Part shown: positions 5,673 through 7,323 of the stretch, in pieces
Layout of the letters: every line of letters starts with the position of its first letter
Position numbering within the stretch: position 1 is the first letter of the stretch
From: Bacteroidaceae bacterium
GTDB lineage: Bacteria > Bacteroidota > Bacteroidia > Bacteroidales > Bacteroidaceae
Assembly: GCA_016284115.1 (NCBI GenBank)
Contig: JAEEOD010000016.1
Span: 1-7,323 of the forward strand
DNA: 7,323 nucleotides
Direction: 5' to 3'
Position numbers and translations under genes: made by a program
The notes under the pieces: model-generated
Told to the model about the DNA's origin: nothing
Seen by the model: only the letters and a program-made list of their open reading frames with translations
Database searches by the model: none

Positions 5673-7323
5673 ATGAGTAATTTGACTGACTGGTTGCCCA
5701 CTACCAAGAAAGAGGTAGAACTGAGGGGATGGGACGAACTGGACGTGATTCTGTTCAGTGGTGATGCCTATGTAGACCACCCTTCATTTGGTGCAGCTGT
5801 TATCGGACGAATACTCGAGGCAGAAGGACTGAAGGTTGCTATTGTACCACAACCCAACTGGCGTGATGATTTGCGCGATTTCAAAAAATTGGGTAAGCCA
5901 CGCTTGTTTTTTGGCATCAGTGCTGGGTGCATGGATAGTATGGTGAACAAATATACTGCCAATAAACGCATCCGTCATGAAGATGCCTATACGCCTGATG
6001 GTCGTACAGACATGCGGCCTGATTATCCCAGTATCGTCTATACCAAGATTCTCAAACAATTATTCCCTGACGTACCAGTTTATTTAGGAGGCATCGAGGC
6101 CAGTATGCGACGCCTTACCCACTACGACTATTGGGAAGATCGTGTTCGTCCCAGTATCTTGGTAGATAGTGGTGCCGATTTGTTGATGTATGGCATGGGA
6201 GAAAAAACGATAGTAGAGATAGCACGCAAATTACAACGTGGTGAACCACTGACCGATACTCCACAGATTGCTTATCTGAGCAATGACATCCAGTCACAAG
6301 ATACAGACATCATACTTTATTCTCATGAGGAATGCTTAAAAGACAAGAAGAAGGAAGCAGCTAATTTCAGGCATATCGAGGAGGAAAGCAACAAATGGAG
6401 TGCTCAACGTATTCTCCAACGTACAGGCAAGAAAACAGTAGTGGTGAATCCTCCCTACCCACCTATGACGGAAGCAGAATTGGATCATTCGTTTGACTTA
6501 CCCTACACCCGATTGCCACATCCTAAATACAAAGGCAAACGCATTCCTGCCTACGACATGATTAAGTTCAGTATCAACCTGCACAGAGGTTGTTTTGGAG
6601 GTTGTGCCTTCTGCACCATCTCTGCCCACCAAGGAAAGTTTATCGTGAGCCGTAGCAAGGAGAGCATCATAAAAGAAGTGAAGAAGGTAATTCAAATGCC
6701 TGATTTCAAAGGTTATCTGAGTGATTTAGGAGGGCCTTCTGCCAACATGTATCGCATGCATGGCAAAAATCTGGAACTCTGTAAAAAATGCAAGCGCCCC
6801 TCGTGTGCCCATCCATCTGTATGTCCTAACCTGAACAATGACCATCGTCCTTTGCTGGATATCTATCACGCCGTTGATGCCTTGCCTGGAATTAAGAAGA
6901 GCTTTATCGGTAGTGGCATTCGCTATGACTTGTTGTTACATCGTAATACCGATGAAGAGGTGAACAAAGTCAATCGTCAATATACTAAAGAATTGATTAC
7001 CAAACATGTTAGCGGAAGATTGAAGGTGGCTCCAGAACATACCAGTGACAATGTTCTTCACCTAATGCGCAAGCCTTCTTTCAAACAGTTTGAGGAGTTC
7101 AAGAAGATATTCGACCGTATTAATACACAAGAGAACCTTCGTCAGCAGATTATTCCATACTTTATAAGCAGCCATCCTGGGTGCAAAGAGGAAGATATGG
7201 CTGAATTAGCAGTCATCACCAAACGACTGGACTTTCATTTAGAACAAGTACAAGACTTCACTCCTACCCCTATGACGGTATCAACGGAAGCTTGGTACAC
7301 AGGATATCATCCCTATACCTTGG
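5673..7323 (+). CDS. ygiQ: YgiQ-family (UPF0313) radical SAM protein, C terminus outside window
   Basis: The frame is open from ATG 5673 to the right edge, 550 complete codons, with the 3' end beyond the window (E. coli YgiQ is about 740 residues). The N terminus has the family blocks LPTTKKE, GWDELDVILFSGDAYVDHPSFG and a B12-binding-like alpha/beta region. The central radical SAM motif is C307-x3-C311-x2-C314 in HRGCFGGCAFC, which holds the 4Fe-4S cluster that cleaves S-adenosylmethionine. LGGPSANMY follows, as in other radical SAM barrels. A second cysteine set, C370-x2-C373-x4-C378-x5-C384 before PNLNNDH, is also a family trait and may bind another cluster or zinc. The reaction and substrate are not established for this family as far as I know. 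The start is fixed by alignment of LPTTKKE with the family N terminus. It is probably transcribed from the promoter near 5240, together with the 110-residue gene. Confidence 0.93.
   Translation, partial: MSNLTDWLPTTKKEVELRGWDELDVILFSGDAYVDHPSFGAAVIGRILEAEGLKVAIVPQPNWRDDLRDFKKLGKPRLFFGISAGCMDSMVNKYTANKRIRHEDAYTPDGRTDMRPDYPSIVYTKILKQLFPDVPVYLGGIEASMRRLTHYDYWEDRVRPSILVDSGADLLMYGMGEKTIVEIARKLQRGEPLTDTPQIAYLSNDIQSQDTDIILYSHEECLKDKKKEAANFRHIEEESNKWSAQRILQRTGKKTVVVNPPYPPMTEAELDHSFDLPYTRLPHPKYKGKRIPAYDMIKFSINLHRGCFGGCAFCTISAHQGKFIVSRSKESIIKEVKKVIQMPDFKGYLSDLGGPSANMYRMHGKNLELCKKCKRPSCAHPSVCPNLNNDHRPLLDIYHAVDALPGIKKSFIGSGIRYDLLLHRNTDEEVNKVNRQYTKELITKHVSGRLKVAPEHTSDNVLHLMRKPSFKQFEEFKKIFDRINTQENLRQQIIPYFISSHPGCKEEDMAELAVITKRLDFHLEQVQDFTPTPMTVSTEAWYTGYHPYTL

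Noticed and set aside
5768..6695. Minus-strand open frames opposite ygiQ
   Set aside because: They are short, lack promoters or family motifs, and lie antisense to an unambiguous radical SAM coding region.

Overview
This looks like a chromosomal segment of a Bacteroidales bacterium (Bacteroides/Prevotella-like; genus not resolvable by eye). Three things point there: an RNase G of the expected type, Bacteroidetes-type promoter elements (TTTG about 19-20 nt upstream of TAnnTTTG), and A-rich start regions without strong Shine-Dalgarno sites. I see no RNA genes, CRISPR array, insertion sequence or phage gene.

Layout. (1) Positions 1-665, plus strand: the C-terminal part of RNase G/E, cut by the left edge, followed by a strong hairpin with T-runs on both strands that serves two converging transcripts. 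(2) Positions 3924-742, minus strand: a tight four-gene operon. In transcription order it encodes a nucleotidyltransferase, an ATP-grasp enzyme, a membrane CDP-alcohol phosphotransferase and a HAD-family protein. All three junctions are 4-nt ATGA overlaps. (3) Positions 3925-4055: an AT-rich divergent promoter region whose two candidate -7 elements abut in a near-perfect palindrome. (4) Positions 4056-5219, plus strand: a PatB/MalY-type PLP enzyme. (5) Positions 5266-5598, plus strand: an unrecognised 110-residue protein with its own good promoter. (6) From 5673 to the right edge, plus strand: a YgiQ-family radical SAM protein, incomplete at its C terminus.

How the genes may work together. 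The four-gene operon reads as a dedicated phospho-head-group pathway: activation of a phosphorylated alcohol to an NDP (probably CDP) derivative, transfer of the phospho-alcohol to an acceptor at the membrane, ATP-dependent phosphorylation or ligation by the ATP-grasp enzyme, and possibly phosphate removal by the HAD protein. The substrate cannot be read from the sequence. Two members carry non-canonical active-site motifs: the final Asp of the CDP-alcohol motif is shifted by one residue, and the HAD acid/base Asp is Gly.

The most unusual structural observation is just upstream of ygiQ. A diverged second copy of the first 13 ygiQ codons lies 78 nt before the real start. Its start codon is changed to ATA, and it overlaps the stop codon of the preceding gene exactly as an ATGA coupling junction would. 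It looks like a recombination or duplication scar marking an older ygiQ start.
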